From Bacteroidota bacterium (GTDB lineage: Bacteria > Bacteroidota > Bacteroidia > CAILMK01 > JAAYUY01), in contig JABINZ010000054.1 in the NCBI GenBank assembly GCA_018698135.1, forward strand, positions 1 through 51,396: a stretch of DNA of 51,396 bases. Direction: 5' to 3'. The notes beneath the pieces are model-generated. The model had not been told where the DNA came from. It worked only from the letters and a program-made list of their open reading frames with translations, and searched no databases. Positions within the stretch are counted from its first letter, which is position 1. Each line of letters starts with the position of its first letter. This document shows positions 1 through 7,913 of the stretch, piece by piece. The translations under genes were made by a program, and so were the position numbers.

Positions 1-1
1 A

Positions 2-694
2 AATTTAAGAGCACCACTCTCAGACCAAATCAGGAAGGCAATTTACCTGATTCTGGACAAAGGCTTCTATCTTGATTATGGCATCAATTTGTGGCAAAGC
101 TGGAAACGCAGTGAAACTTGTGTTTCAGGCATGTTCCTTTCCATTATGGGGCATTTCAACATTGATGATGATAGAGTCGCAAAAATGTCTCAGTTTTTAA
201 TAAAAGAACAAATGCCTGATGGAGGCTGGAACTGCAGAGCCCACAAAGGAGCAACTCATTCATCCTTTCATACGACCATGTCGGCCATGGAAGGACTTTG
301 GGAATTTCAGAAGAATCAAAAAGTAAAATCTGAAGCTATTGAAGAAGCCTTAGCGAAAAGTCTGGATTTTTTACTACAACATCAGCTATACAAGTCACAT
401 CGAACAGGTCAAATAGTTGATTACAAAATGACTAAAATGATTTTCCCTCCACAATGGCAATTCGATTTTATGCGCTTTTTAGACTATGCACAGGAAAAAA
501 GAATTTCAAAAGATACAAGACTTGAGGAGGCTATTGATTTGATTCGAACAAAGAAAAGTTCCGAAGGCTTCTGGAATCAGGAAAAGCTACATAGTGGAAA
601 AATGCATTTTACGATGGAAACTCTTGGCAAAGCCAGCCGATGGAATACAATGAGGGCTATTAGGGTTTTGAATTGGTGGGAAGGAATAATCTAA
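2..694 (+). CDS. Squalene-cyclase-like repeat protein, C-terminal part (5' truncated by window edge)
   Basis: The frame is open from base 2 to the TAA at 692-694, about 230 codons, so the gene enters from the left. There is no good internal start; a TTG at 89 is the first near-start codon. About residue 70 of the visible part lies QMPDGGWNCR, which resembles the QW-type (QxxDGGW) repeat of the prenyltransferase/squalene-oxidase alpha-barrel fold. It is followed by helical segments and a second aromatic block (WQFDFMRFLDY). The catalytic DxDD motif of a true cyclase is not in the visible part. I read it as a terpene-cyclase-fold protein of unknown substrate. Nothing downstream is co-directional and close, so it ends its transcript before the palindrome-rich gap. 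Confidence 0.6.
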   Translation, partial: NLRAPLSDQIRKAIYLILDKGFYLDYGINLWQSWKRSETCVSGMFLSIMGHFNIDDDRVAKMSQFLIKEQMPDGGWNCRAHKGATHSSFHTTMSAMEGLWEFQKNQKVKSEAIEEALAKSLDFLLQHQLYKSHRTGQIVDYKMTKMIFPPQWQFDFMRFLDYAQEKRISKDTRLEEAIDLIRTKKSSEGFWNQEKLHSGKMHFTMETLGKASRWNTMRAIRVLNWWEGII

Positions 695-697
695 TTT

Positions 698-790
698 GTC
701 GTCATCGCGAAGAAGGGACGACTGAAGCGATCTCCCAAGAGAGAAGGTTTCAATTCAGGCGATTGCTTCGTTCTGCTCGCAATGACGAAA
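698..790. repeat. Intergenic palindromic repeat (GTCATTGCGAG-type)
   Basis: The left arm TCGTCATCGCGAAGAAGG (about 700-717) and the right arm (about 755-789, complement TCGTCATTGCGAGCAGAA) are imperfect inverted repeats. The arms continue inward as AAGCGATC against AAGCAATC. The motif resembles a class of short palindromic intergenic repeats seen in many unrelated bacterial genomes; that link is from memory. No ORF is inside. It begins 4 bases after the stop of the upstream gene. Confidence 0.6.
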
Positions 791-885
791 CCATGAGGCA
801 TTGAATTTAACTAAACCACTACGGATTTAAAATTCATATGTTTGGATTATGAATGAAATTCATTTGCAAACACCAAAAAACAATC

Positions 886-1030
886 AACAAATTTCAAAAA
901 ATAACCAATGTTAAAAATTTCAATAACCAAACAGTATTGAATATCTAGTACGATTTTGAAGTTTGGTTATTATATTTTGTGATTTATTTGTCCGCAGGAC
1001 TCCTGCGGAGTGATTTGATCATTGGAATTT
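886..1030. repeat. Nested inverted-repeat element in a gene-free stretch
   Basis: This fills most of the remaining gene-free stretch 695-1111. Outer arms are CCAATG at 905-910 and CATTGG at 1020-1025. Inner arms are AATAACCAAAC at 922-932 and GTTTGGTTATT at 961-971. A separate perfect hairpin sits at 991-1009, TCCGCAGGA then C then TCCTGCGGA. I see no ORF and no RNA gene here. It looks like a REP/MITE-like intergenic element; whether it recurs in the genome cannot be seen from this window. Confidence 0.5.
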
Positions 1031-1111
1031 ATGATTTCTATTCTAGATATTTATAGAAACTAATTAGCTACAATGAATTGCAGGGTTTTAACCATTAACT
1101 AGAGAATAAAA

Positions 1112-2203
1112 TTATGGCCTCACAACAATCAACTTAACAGCCTCCTCATTCACCAAAACAAAATACACTCCTGATTTCAGTTTTGTTAAATCAATTCGCA
1201 AGCTCCCATTCTTGGCTATTAGATGACTGACTTCCAACTGCTTAACCAGTTCACCTTGGATGTTATAAATTCGAATTGGCTGATTGAATTGAATAGCTTT
1301 TGAGAAATAGATAGCCGTAAATTCATTTGCTGGATTTGGAAATAAGCTAATTGGTTTAATAATTTTAAATTCAAAAACGTCCGTATTAATACTTGGCGTG
1401 CCCGCCTCATACCAAGCTGAGTAAATCAATTCAGCTAATGCATGAGAAGCTTTGGCAAACAAATCAATTGTAAACAGTTTTGTTTCATCCCATAAAGTAG
1501 AATAATACATTGTGGAAGAAGTATTCCCAGCTGCTAATGATGCGGCATCATCTGCAATTAATATAGAGTCAACATATTTATAATTTTGATACAAATAATC
1601 AAAAACATATTGTCTGGTGTCAGAAACAAACTGTATTGGCTGCCCGGCATAATCAATTTCGTTCTTATAATCCCCTATCATGCTCGACTCATAACGTGAA
1701 TGTATGCCATAATTCCCAGTGAATTGGCCATTGTAGTTGGCAGTAATATGCATGGGCATATGTCCATCAGCTACATAATGTCCCAAATCGGATGCAAACA
1801 AAATAGCCTTATCCCAATCACTTCGCTCAAAACAGGCTTTCAATGAATCATACGTTTTTAATGTTGCCCATGGTAAAATTCCCTGATCATATACAAACGC
1901 TTCCCCATGAATAGTAATGACTAAATCCAAGCTCTGAGGAATTCGACCACTACTCACAAATTCTGGGTAATTATCAATATCAATATAATGCCTTGGCGAT
2001 TCGTCAGGATCCTGATATTTTCGGCTGTCAGCATCCGAAGCATGATTCGCTAATTCAGTGCCCCAGCTCAAAAACTGCTTCATTTCTGAATTAAAAGACT
2101 TCGTTGAATTGTTAGAGATAATGGTATGCCCTGTCCTTCCCCATGATGACAAAATGAGGGCTACAAAAACAAATAGGATGATACGTAAGTGGTGTTTTAT
2201 CAT
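1112..2203 (-). CDS. Secreted S1/P1-type zinc nuclease family protein with T9SS sorting domain
   Basis: Predicted zinc-dependent nuclease/phospholipase C-fold protein, exported and carried out of the cell by the T9SS. I start it at the ATG 2201-2203 (363 aa): this gives a signal peptide (MIKHHLRIILFVFVALILSS), and a promoter-like TAGTTTTG lies just upstream, inside the longer open frame that reaches 2281. Cleavage before WGRTGH would free an N-terminal Trp, which in P1 nuclease is a zinc ligand. Other ligand-like residues follow in order: GRTGH, HASDAD, PRHYIDID, LGHYVADGHMPMH and GIHSRYE. The last ~75 residues (LFPNPANEF to the C-terminus) are a T9SS type A domain. It is a single-gene unit; substrate (nucleic acid or phospholipid) is not decided by sequence. 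Confidence 0.85.
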   Translation of the reverse strand: MIKHHLRIILFVFVALILSSWGRTGHTIISNNSTKSFNSEMKQFLSWGTELANHASDADSRKYQDPDESPRHYIDIDNYPEFVSSGRIPQSLDLVITIHGEAFVYDQGILPWATLKTYDSLKACFERSDWDKAILFASDLGHYVADGHMPMHITANYNGQFTGNYGIHSRYESSMIGDYKNEIDYAGQPIQFVSDTRQYVFDYLYQNYKYVDSILIADDAASLAAGNTSSTMYYSTLWDETKLFTIDLFAKASHALAELIYSAWYEAGTPSINTDVFEFKIIKPISLFPNPANEFTAIYFSKAIQFNQPIRIYNIQGELVKQLEVSHLIAKNGSLRIDLTKLKSGVYFVLVNEEAVKLIVVRP

Positions 2204-2220
2204 GTCTGTAAATTGGAAAT

Positions 2221-2228
2221 CAAAACTA
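2221..2228 (-). promoter_or_regulatory. -7 element (TAGTTTTG) of the S1/P1 nuclease gene
   Basis: On the minus strand TAGTTTTG fits the Bacteroidota TAnnTTTG consensus and lies 18-25 bases before the proposed ATG at 2203. No TTG -33 element is seen at normal spacing. Confidence 0.4.
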
Positions 2229-2300
2229 CGGAATAAAGATGAATCCTTTCTAGGTTTTGAGTTATGAGTTGTAGGGTGCATATTTACAATAATTCAAAAT

Positions 2301-2326
2301 TCGTTAATCAAATGTTCTATTGTTCG
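2301..2326. repeat. Degenerate repeat fragment shared with 46094-46119
   Basis: TCGTTAATCAAATGTTCTAT (continuing TGTTCG) matches TCGTTATTCAAATGTTCTTT (continuing TATTCG) at 46094-46119 with few mismatches. Both are intergenic. It looks like an arm of a dispersed repeat. Confidence 0.4.
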
Positions 2327-2485
2327 AAATTAAGTTTCACCTTCAGCAAGCGTTATCTTTACTCAAAAGTTTCTGTGCTGCCACATTGGGATGATAGGAT
2401 ATGAAAATTGAATCATATACAATTATTTGAATATTCTTTTTGATTTGATTAAATTCGAATATAAATTAAACCAAAAAATAACAAT

Positions 2486-2899
2486 ATGGATTTTTCAAGT
2501 ATTAACTATTTAGCTGTTCTGGTTTCTGGAATTGCCATGTTTGCATTAGGTTCTCTATGGTATACCCTTTTATTTGGCAAAGTCTGGCAAAAAGAATCAG
2601 GTATGACTGATGAAAAAGCAAAAGGTGCTAACATGGCTGTTACGATGGGTTCCAGTTTTTTATTGATGGTAGTGATGGCTTTTGGCTTAGCAATTTTAAT
2701 TCAGGGACACGAAGGTGATGGTGTTGAATGGCTTTCTGGATTATATCATGGCCTTGTAGTTGGTCTTCTATTTATTGGAGCATCAATTGGAATAAACTAT
2801 TTATATCAACTGAAATCATTCAAACTTTGGCTAATTGATGCTATGTATCAAATAATTTGTTTAGGTATAGCAGGAGTTATTTTAGGTGGATGGCATTAG
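2486..2899 (+). CDS. DUF1761 family membrane protein
   Basis: Small integral membrane protein of 137 aa with about four transmembrane helices (roughly residues 5-28, 50-70, 80-103 and 113-134). The pattern GSLWYTLLFGKVWQ near the end of helix 1 and the charged loop MTDEKAKGAN are typical of DUF1761. The function of the family is not known. The gene stands alone, transcribed away from the nuclease gene and towards the vitamin-salvage operon. The ATG at 2486 is the only sensible start. Confidence 0.8.
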   Translation: MDFSSINYLAVLVSGIAMFALGSLWYTLLFGKVWQKESGMTDEKAKGANMAVTMGSSFLLMVVMAFGLAILIQGHEGDGVEWLSGLYHGLVVGLLFIGASIGINYLYQLKSFKLWLIDAMYQIICLGIAGVILGGWH

Positions 2900-3012
2900 G
2901 TCTTTTTTCAGTGGTAGGCAGACTTTAAGTCGCACTACCACTGAATGCAACTAGCAGGTTCAGTTTTGCTATCACATCTTGTTTCTCTGTGAGGACACTG
3001 ATATTTGATTTA

Positions 3013-3525
3013 TTATCTCAGTAATTTACTAATTTCATTTGTTGATGTTTGAAATCGCATTTCCTCATCTCCTGAAACAATGATATACTTGAATCCTCTG
3101 TTTTTCAGTTTTTGTTGATACAAATCAAAAAAATACTGTCGCAATTCAGGATGTTCTCTCTGTGGATCATATTCCCAGGGAATATCTATATCGCATAATA
3201 AATAGAGATCATATTTCTGCCTATCAATTTCATAATCAAGCCAATACGGAGTTTTGTTAAACTTATGCTCCAACCATATTTTTATAACAAGCAGTTCGGT
3301 ATCAGCAAAAAGGATAGTTTTAGCAGAAGGTAGAAGTTCTTTTTCTTTTTGAATTTGAGACACAGCAATTTTCTCTACATCTTCATATGTGTAATCTCGA
3401 TCCAGATTGTCAATGTATTCACGTGAATATTCTGGCACCCAAAGAGTATTATAGTGTTCTGCCAATACTTTTGCAAGGCTAGATTTTCCTGTTGATTCAG
3501 GTCCTGTAATGGCAACTCTTATCAT
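3013..3525 (-). CDS. NadR-like P-loop kinase in vitamin-salvage operon
   Basis: Predicted ATP-dependent kinase of 170 aa. A Walker A motif GPESTGKSS stands at residues 8-16, followed by VPEYSREYI and FADTELLVIKIW, as in the nicotinamide-riboside-kinase (NadR C-terminal) family. I start it at the ATG 3523-3525 and not at the longer frame: this ATG overlaps the stop of the upstream transporter as ATGA, which suggests translational coupling. NadR-type kinases phosphorylate nicotinamide riboside. Here the first gene of the operon looks thiamine-binding, so a thiamine-related substrate is also possible. There is no NMN adenylyltransferase domain, so it is not a full NadR. Confidence 0.8.
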   Translation of the reverse strand: MIRVAITGPESTGKSSLAKVLAEHYNTLWVPEYSREYIDNLDRDYTYEDVEKIAVSQIQKEKELLPSAKTILFADTELLVIKIWLEHKFNKTPYWLDYEIDRQKYDLYLLCDIDIPWEYDPQREHPELRQYFFDLYQQKLKNRGFKYIIVSGDEEMRFQTSTNEISKLLR

Positions 3526-4133
3526 GCAATCTCCAATTTTCGATACTCTTTCATCCACTGGATCAATCCGAAAACAGCTAAAATGGTGAAAACAAAATAC
3601 AGGAAAACAAAGCCATATAGTTCTTTATAAAAATAAATCCCTGTATTGAGGAGATCAATTAATATCCAGATAGCCCAATTTTCAATCATCTTTTTGGCCA
3701 TCATAAATGTAGCAATGATTCCCCAAACTGTGGTTGTTGCATCCCAATAAGGAAGTGCTGCATCCGTATATCGATTGAATAAATAACCGAAAATATAAAT
3801 ACTCGAAAAGCCTACCAAGATTAGAACTAGAGCATTTCGACTACTGATTCTATTTACTTTAAGCTTCGTTTTATTCTTTCCACCATAGCGCCAATTGTAC
3901 CATCCATATATAGCCATGGCAAAATAAAAGACTTGTAACAATCCATCTTGGTAAAGCTTAGTATCATAAAATAAGTAGGCTGACAAAACAACGCTTATAA
4001 TGGAAACCGGCCAGCACCAAATAATTTGTTTAGCTGTTAACCATACACCAATAATACCTGTAACAACAGCAATAAACTCAAGATAATTATTAATTACCCA
4101 GTCGAAAAACAGTTTAATAAAATCAATCATCAT
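3522..4133 (-). CDS. PnuC-family vitamin transporter (nicotinamide riboside or thiamine)
   Basis: Inner-membrane facilitator of 203 aa with about seven hydrophobic helices. It shows the PnuC features IIGVWLTAKQIIWCWPVSI, VFYFAMAIYGWYNW and WAIWILIDLLNTGIYFYK. PnuC proteins carry uncharged vitamins across the membrane and depend on a cytoplasmic kinase for trapping; the next gene, overlapping by 4 bases, is such a kinase. The gene before it ends 3 bases upstream and is a YkoF-like thiamine/HMP-binding protein. Bacteroidota have PnuC homologues assigned to thiamine (PnuT), so the ligand is open. The symbol is left blank for that reason. Confidence 0.85.
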   Translation of the reverse strand: MMIDFIKLFFDWVINNYLEFIAVVTGIIGVWLTAKQIIWCWPVSIISVVLSAYLFYDTKLYQDGLLQVFYFAMAIYGWYNWRYGGKNKTKLKVNRISSRNALVLILVGFSSIYIFGYLFNRYTDAALPYWDATTTVWGIIATFMMAKKMIENWAIWILIDLLNTGIYFYKELYGFVFLYFVFTILAVFGLIQWMKEYRKLEIA

Positions 4134-4136
4134 TGA

Positions 4137-4388
4137 TTAATCCAATTTCTGAAGATCAGCATTAATCACTTTCAGTATAAAAACAGAATGTGGCAATTCA
4201 AATGCTTTTTCAATTTCATTGGTAATAGCTTCCATCACATCTCTATACTGCCCAAATACCTGGGTACTCATTCCATTCGTATTTACAACTAGCTTTTCGT
4301 AGGTATTTAACCTATCAATAAATGCACGAATAGGTTTTACAAATTCTTCCTTAAGGGGATAATAACTAATATCTACTGAAGTTCTCAT
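4137..4388 (-). CDS. YkoF/MTH1187-like thiamine-binding protein
   Basis: Small cytoplasmic protein of 83 aa. The run SVDISYYPLKEEFVKPIRAF, then NTNGMSTQVFGQYRDVMEAI and HSVFILKVINADL, follows the YkoF-related ferredoxin-like fold that binds thiamine or hydroxymethylpyrimidine. The ATG at 4386-4388 is the only ATG; the open frame extends to a TTG at 4445 but the extra residues do not look like the family. It is the first gene of the operon with the PnuC-type transporter and kinase, with 3 bases between this stop and the next start. No TPP riboswitch is visible upstream. Confidence 0.75.
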   Translation of the reverse strand: MRTSVDISYYPLKEEFVKPIRAFIDRLNTYEKLVVNTNGMSTQVFGQYRDVMEAITNEIEKAFELPHSVFILKVINADLQKLD

Positions 4389-4461
4389 ATTCGACTCTAT
4401 TTGCTTTAATATTTCAAAATTGCTACATTGATTGGACTTAACCAAATAAATGCAGGGCAGA

Positions 4462-4469
4462 CAAAAATA
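4462..4469 (-). promoter_or_regulatory. -7 element (TATTTTTG), vitamin-salvage operon
   Basis: TATTTTTG on the minus strand fits TAnnTTTG and lies about 74 bases before the ATG at 4388. No -33 TTG at standard spacing. Confidence 0.3.
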
Positions 4470-4554
4470 GGTATTAATTCATTTTTACTTCATCATATTA
4501 TTTGTCTTAAACAAGGATGCAGGCTAATCACTTATTTTATTTATTTAATATTAT

Positions 4555-4562
4555 TATCTTTG
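4555..4562 (+). promoter_or_regulatory. -7 element (TATCTTTG), MBL-fold hydrolase gene
   Basis: TATCTTTG fits TAnnTTTG, 60 bases before the ATG at 4623. No clear -33 element. Confidence 0.35.
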
Positions 4563-4622
4563 ACTAGCAAAAAATAATTTGGTTATTAATAATTTGGTAA
4601 AAGCTATCTTTCAATCCTGCAT

Positions 4623-5585
4623 ATGAAAATACAATTATACGGCACCAGAGGCTCTGTTCCTGTATTTAATCCAAAATCTGTTAAATACGGTGGCAATACT
4701 ACTTGTTTACGGATTATTGCTGATCAAATTCCAAATAATCACGCATTGGTTATTGACGCTGGAAGTGGATTTATTCCTATGGGAAACGATTTGTTAAATG
4801 AAACCGAAGGCAAGTTAACGCAAACCACCATATTATTTACACATTGGCATAACGATCATACACTGGGTTTATTTTTAAGCCCCATTACCTACTTTAAAAG
4901 CATTAAGATGAAGTTAATGGGCCCCAGTGAGAACAACATTGGTCCAAAGGAGATGATGGAAGACATGATGCGTCCGCCTTATTTTCCGATCGATGTCAGA
5001 GAGGTCAGAAGTAAATTCGAATACATCAATATTGATACCCCTCAGGCTCAAGTTATTTTAATTCATCCCAAAGCAATACAATTAATTGATTTAGATGTAT
5101 ATGAAACAATCGAGATCAATGACGACACTATTGAAATTGAAAACGAATTATATCCGCTGAATGAGTTTTTGGTAGTTAAAATGCACAGAGCTAAGCATCC
5201 TGATAAAACCATTTCTTTCCGTTTTGAAGATAAAAAAACAGGAAAAGTATTTGTTTTCCTTACTGATAATGAAAACGAGGATGGATTTTCAGGGCACTTA
5301 AAAAAACATGTACAAGGGGCCGATTTACTGATCATGGATGCGCAATACAGTAGAGAGAAATACATTAAACATACAGTAGGCTATGGCCATGGAACACCTG
5401 ATTATGCTGTTAGGCTGGCTGAAAAATGTGCTGTTAAGCGTCTGGGATTAACCCATCACGACCCAACGTCTGAAGATACAGATGTTGATCAAATTATGAT
5501 GGAAGGAATAAAGGCTAAATCTGCTGATTCTGATTTACAAATTTTTGCTTGTGCAGATTACATGACTGTTGAAATTAAGAACTAA
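4623..5585 (+). CDS. MBL-fold metallo-hydrolase
   Basis: Cytoplasmic metallo-beta-lactamase-fold hydrolase of 320 aa. The metal motif HWHNDH is at residues 74-79. The opening YGTRGSVPV and GGNTTCLRI, the later MDAQYSREKY (bridging Asp) and the terminal LTHHDP (His ligands) are the pattern of the phosphodiesterase-like group near RNase Z. It has no signal peptide. An internal region (about 115-190) is longer than in minimal MBL enzymes. The substrate cannot be read from sequence; a cyclic nucleotide or other phosphodiester is plausible. Its 3' end overlaps the end of the opposing rnc gene by 11 bases. Confidence 0.8.
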   Translation: MKIQLYGTRGSVPVFNPKSVKYGGNTTCLRIIADQIPNNHALVIDAGSGFIPMGNDLLNETEGKLTQTTILFTHWHNDHTLGLFLSPITYFKSIKMKLMGPSENNIGPKEMMEDMMRPPYFPIDVREVRSKFEYINIDTPQAQVILIHPKAIQLIDLDVYETIEINDDTIEIENELYPLNEFLVVKMHRAKHPDKTISFRFEDKKTGKVFVFLTDNENEDGFSGHLKKHVQGADLLIMDAQYSREKYIKHTVGYGHGTPDYAVRLAEKCAVKRLGLTHHDPTSEDTDVDQIMMEGIKAKSADSDLQIFACADYMTVEIKN

Positions 5586-6222
5586 GTAGTTTTAACTTGT
5601 TACATGCTTCTTTGGAAGCCAATTGTTCTGCTATTTTCTTTTTGGTTCCCAAACCTGATCCCAAGATTTGATCTCCTATAAAAACAGTAGATTTATAGAT
5701 TGGTGTATTTTTCTTTCCTGATTCCTCAAAAGTATATTTTATATTAACATCTTCCTTTTGAGAATATTCATATAACATTCCCTTATAATTGGTATCGTTG
5801 GATATTAATTCATCTAAATCAACCCATTTTTTCAGAATATGATTATTGACATATTTTTTGGTAAAAGCAAAACCTTTATCGAGATAAATTGCTCCAACCA
5901 ATGCTTCGAGCGCATTACCGAACATATCTCTGCTTTCGCCTTCCTTTATTTTGATACTTGATTTATTAAATTTCAGAAGAGAATCCAGACTTAATTCCAA
6001 AGCGAGATGATTTAAGTTATCGCGTTTTACAATATCAGATTTTAATCGGGTTAAATCACCTTCGTTGTATTCAGGAAGTTTTTGAATAAGATAGTCAGCT
6101 ACCAGAAAGTTTATGACAGCATCTCCCAGAAATTCAAGTTTTTCATTGTCTTCCTGGTTTCCATTCGCAACAGATCGATGTGTAAATGCATCCTTATAGA
6201 CTTGAGGATTTTCAGGACGCAC
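5575..6222 (-). CDS. rnc: Ribonuclease III
   Basis: Double-strand-specific endoribonuclease for rRNA and mRNA processing. The RNase III signature NEKLEFLGDAV is at residues 26-36 of this version, MFGNALEALVGAIYLD follows, and the C-terminal ~70 residues are a dsRNA-binding domain. The coordinates use a GTG at 6220-6222, the first ordinary start codon. That leaves only 13 residues before THRS (about 23 in E. coli), and the frame stays open upstream to 6319 with family-like sequence, so the true start is probably further up at a non-standard codon (see findings). The position equal to E. coli Asp114 is Asn (GNALEAL). Third gene after acpP and fabF. Confidence 0.9.
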   Translation of the reverse strand: MRPENPQVYKDAFTHRSVANGNQEDNEKLEFLGDAVINFLVADYLIQKLPEYNEGDLTRLKSDIVKRDNLNHLALELSLDSLLKFNKSSIKIKEGESRDMFGNALEALVGAIYLDKGFAFTKKYVNNHILKKWVDLDELISNDTNYKGMLYEYSQKEDVNIKYTFEESGKKNTPIYKSTVFIGDQILGSGLGTKKKIAEQLASKEACNKLKLLSS

Positions 6223-6302
6223 TTTTAGCGTATTCCAAATTAATTTAGAATATTCTTCGTCAAATGACTTACGTGAAAAAAGATTATTAAGGGAGAACCT
6301 GA

Positions 6303-7556
6303 TTATGATATATACTTTTTAAATATCAGGGAAACATTATGCCCACCAAATCCAAAAGTATTGCTCAAAGCGTAATCGATATTTCTTTCTTGCGCTTTGT
6401 TCAATGTCAAATTGAGTTTAGGATCAATGTTAGGATCAGCTTCTTTGTGATTTATTGTTGGAGGCACAACACTATGCTGAATAGCTAAAAGTGCCATAAC
6501 AGCTTCCATTGCACCGGCTGCACCAAGTAAATGACCATGCATCGATTTTGTTGAACTAATATTCAACTTATAAGCATGTTCCCCAAAAAGTCTTTGAACT
6601 GCTTTTGTTTCGCTAATATCACCTAATGGAGTTGCTGTTCCATGGACATTGATATAATCAATCATCTCAGGCTCTATTCCTGCGTCAGCAATAGCTTTTT
6701 TCATCACCATATAGGCTCCATTCCCATCAGGATGTGGGGCCGTTAAATGATGCGCATCAGCAGAATATCCAGCACCGATAATTTCTCCATAAATGGTAGC
6801 ACCTCTTGCTATAGCATGCTCATATTCTTCCAGAACCAAACCTGCACCACCTTCACCCATAACAAAACCATCTCTGGTAACATCAAAAGGACGTGAAGCA
6901 GTTTTTGGATCGTCATTACGTTCCGACATTGCCTTCATCGCATTGAAACCACCAACAGATGCTTCTACAATACAAGCTTCTGAGCCACCTGTGATTACTA
7001 TATCTTCACGACCACTTCTGATATGCTCGAAAGCAGCACCAATAGCATTGGAAGAAGAAGCACAAGCAGAAACAGTAGCAAAATTGACTCCTCTAAACCC
7101 AAAACGCATAGAAATTAATCCAGCAGCAATATCTGCTATCATTTTAGGAATAAAAAACGGGTTAAAACGTGGAGTTCCATCACCACCAGCAAAAGAAAGA
7201 ATTTCTTCCTGAAAGGTTTTAATACCTCCTATGCCAGATGCCCAAATAACACCACAACGATCCAAATCAAGTTTCTCCAAATCAAGACCACTGAGTGCAA
7301 TGGCCTTATTAGCAGCTACAAGAGCATATTGTGTAAACAAGTCCATTCTTCGGGCTTCTTTACGATCAATATAGTCCTCTGGTTTAAAATCCTTTACCTC
7401 GCAGGCAAATTTTGTCTTAAACTTTTCAGGGTCAAATTTGGTAATCGGTCCAGCTGCGCTAACACCTTTTACTGCATTTCCCCATACTTCGTCAATGGTA
7501 TGGCCCAGTGGAGTTACCAGGCCAATACCAGTTACAACAACTCTTTTATGATCCAT
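6303..7556 (-). CDS. fabF: Beta-ketoacyl-ACP synthase II
   Basis: Elongating condensing enzyme of fatty-acid synthesis: joins malonyl-ACP to an acyl-ACP in the cytoplasm. At 417 aa it is the normal length. The catalytic triad is visible: Cys165 in TVSACASSS, His305 in VHGTATPLGD and His340 in STKSMHGH, plus the NTFGFGGHN glycine loop near the end. acpP lies directly upstream (15 bases), supplying the carrier protein. The stop TAA is the region where rnc translation probably begins. One operon acpP-fabF-rnc. Confidence 0.97.
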   Translation of the reverse strand: MDHKRVVVTGIGLVTPLGHTIDEVWGNAVKGVSAAGPITKFDPEKFKTKFACEVKDFKPEDYIDRKEARRMDLFTQYALVAANKAIALSGLDLEKLDLDRCGVIWASGIGGIKTFQEEILSFAGGDGTPRFNPFFIPKMIADIAAGLISMRFGFRGVNFATVSACASSSNAIGAAFEHIRSGREDIVITGGSEACIVEASVGGFNAMKAMSERNDDPKTASRPFDVTRDGFVMGEGGAGLVLEEYEHAIARGATIYGEIIGAGYSADAHHLTAPHPDGNGAYMVMKKAIADAGIEPEMIDYINVHGTATPLGDISETKAVQRLFGEHAYKLNISSTKSMHGHLLGAAGAMEAVMALLAIQHSVVPPTINHKEADPNIDPKLNLTLNKAQERNIDYALSNTFGFGGHNVSLIFKKYIS

Positions 7557-7571
7557 AATCAGAAAAGGAGT

Positions 7572-7808
7572 TTATTTTAAATCAGCTTCTAAATACGAAA
7601 TGGCCTGTCCAACAGTCCCGATCTTCTCAGCTTGCTCATCTGGAATAGATACATTGAACTCTTTTTCAAATTCCATTATTAATTCAACTGTATCCAATGA
7701 ATCTGCACCCAGATCATTTGTGAAACTAGCTTCAGGAGTTACTTCACTTTCATCAACACCTAACTTCTCAACGATTATCGCTTTAACTTTAGCTTCAATT
7801 TCAGACAT
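7572..7808 (-). CDS. acpP: Acyl carrier protein
   Basis: Acidic carrier of 78 aa. The phosphopantetheine attachment site is Ser37 in [16 protein letters not shown]. The length and the high Glu/Asp content are typical. It leads the acpP-fabF-rnc operon; the order acpP then fabF is common across bacteria. A TACTTTTG -7 element stands about 70 bases upstream. Confidence 0.97.
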   Translation of the reverse strand: MSEIEAKVKAIIVEKLGVDESEVTPEASFTNDLGADSLDTVELIMEFEKEFNVSIPDEQAEKIGTVGQAISYLEADLK

Positions 7809-7877
7809 ATTAAAAGATTTAATTGGTTGCTAAAAAATCCTTAATTTTCATCCTTTCTGGATGTAAGGAATTCGCCA

Positions 7878-7885
7878 CAAAAGTA
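7878..7885 (-). promoter_or_regulatory. -7 element (TACTTTTG), acpP-fabF-rnc operon
   Basis: TACTTTTG on the minus strand fits TAnnTTTG. The same octamer precedes the DUF4412-like gene (12924-12931) and the DUF2061 gene (14016-14023). Confidence 0.45.
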
Positions 7886-7913
7886 ATAATACAATTTAAA
7901 ACCTGACACTATT

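Noticed and set aside
4389-4622. TPP riboswitch in front of the vitamin-salvage operon
   Set aside because: Looked for the conserved CTGAGA and ACC-TGATC-type blocks on the minus strand; none is present.
6793-7212. Plus-strand open frame of 139 codons
   Set aside because: It is antisense to fabF, whose catalytic motifs are intact; the translation is Pro/Ser-rich and has no family-like blocks.
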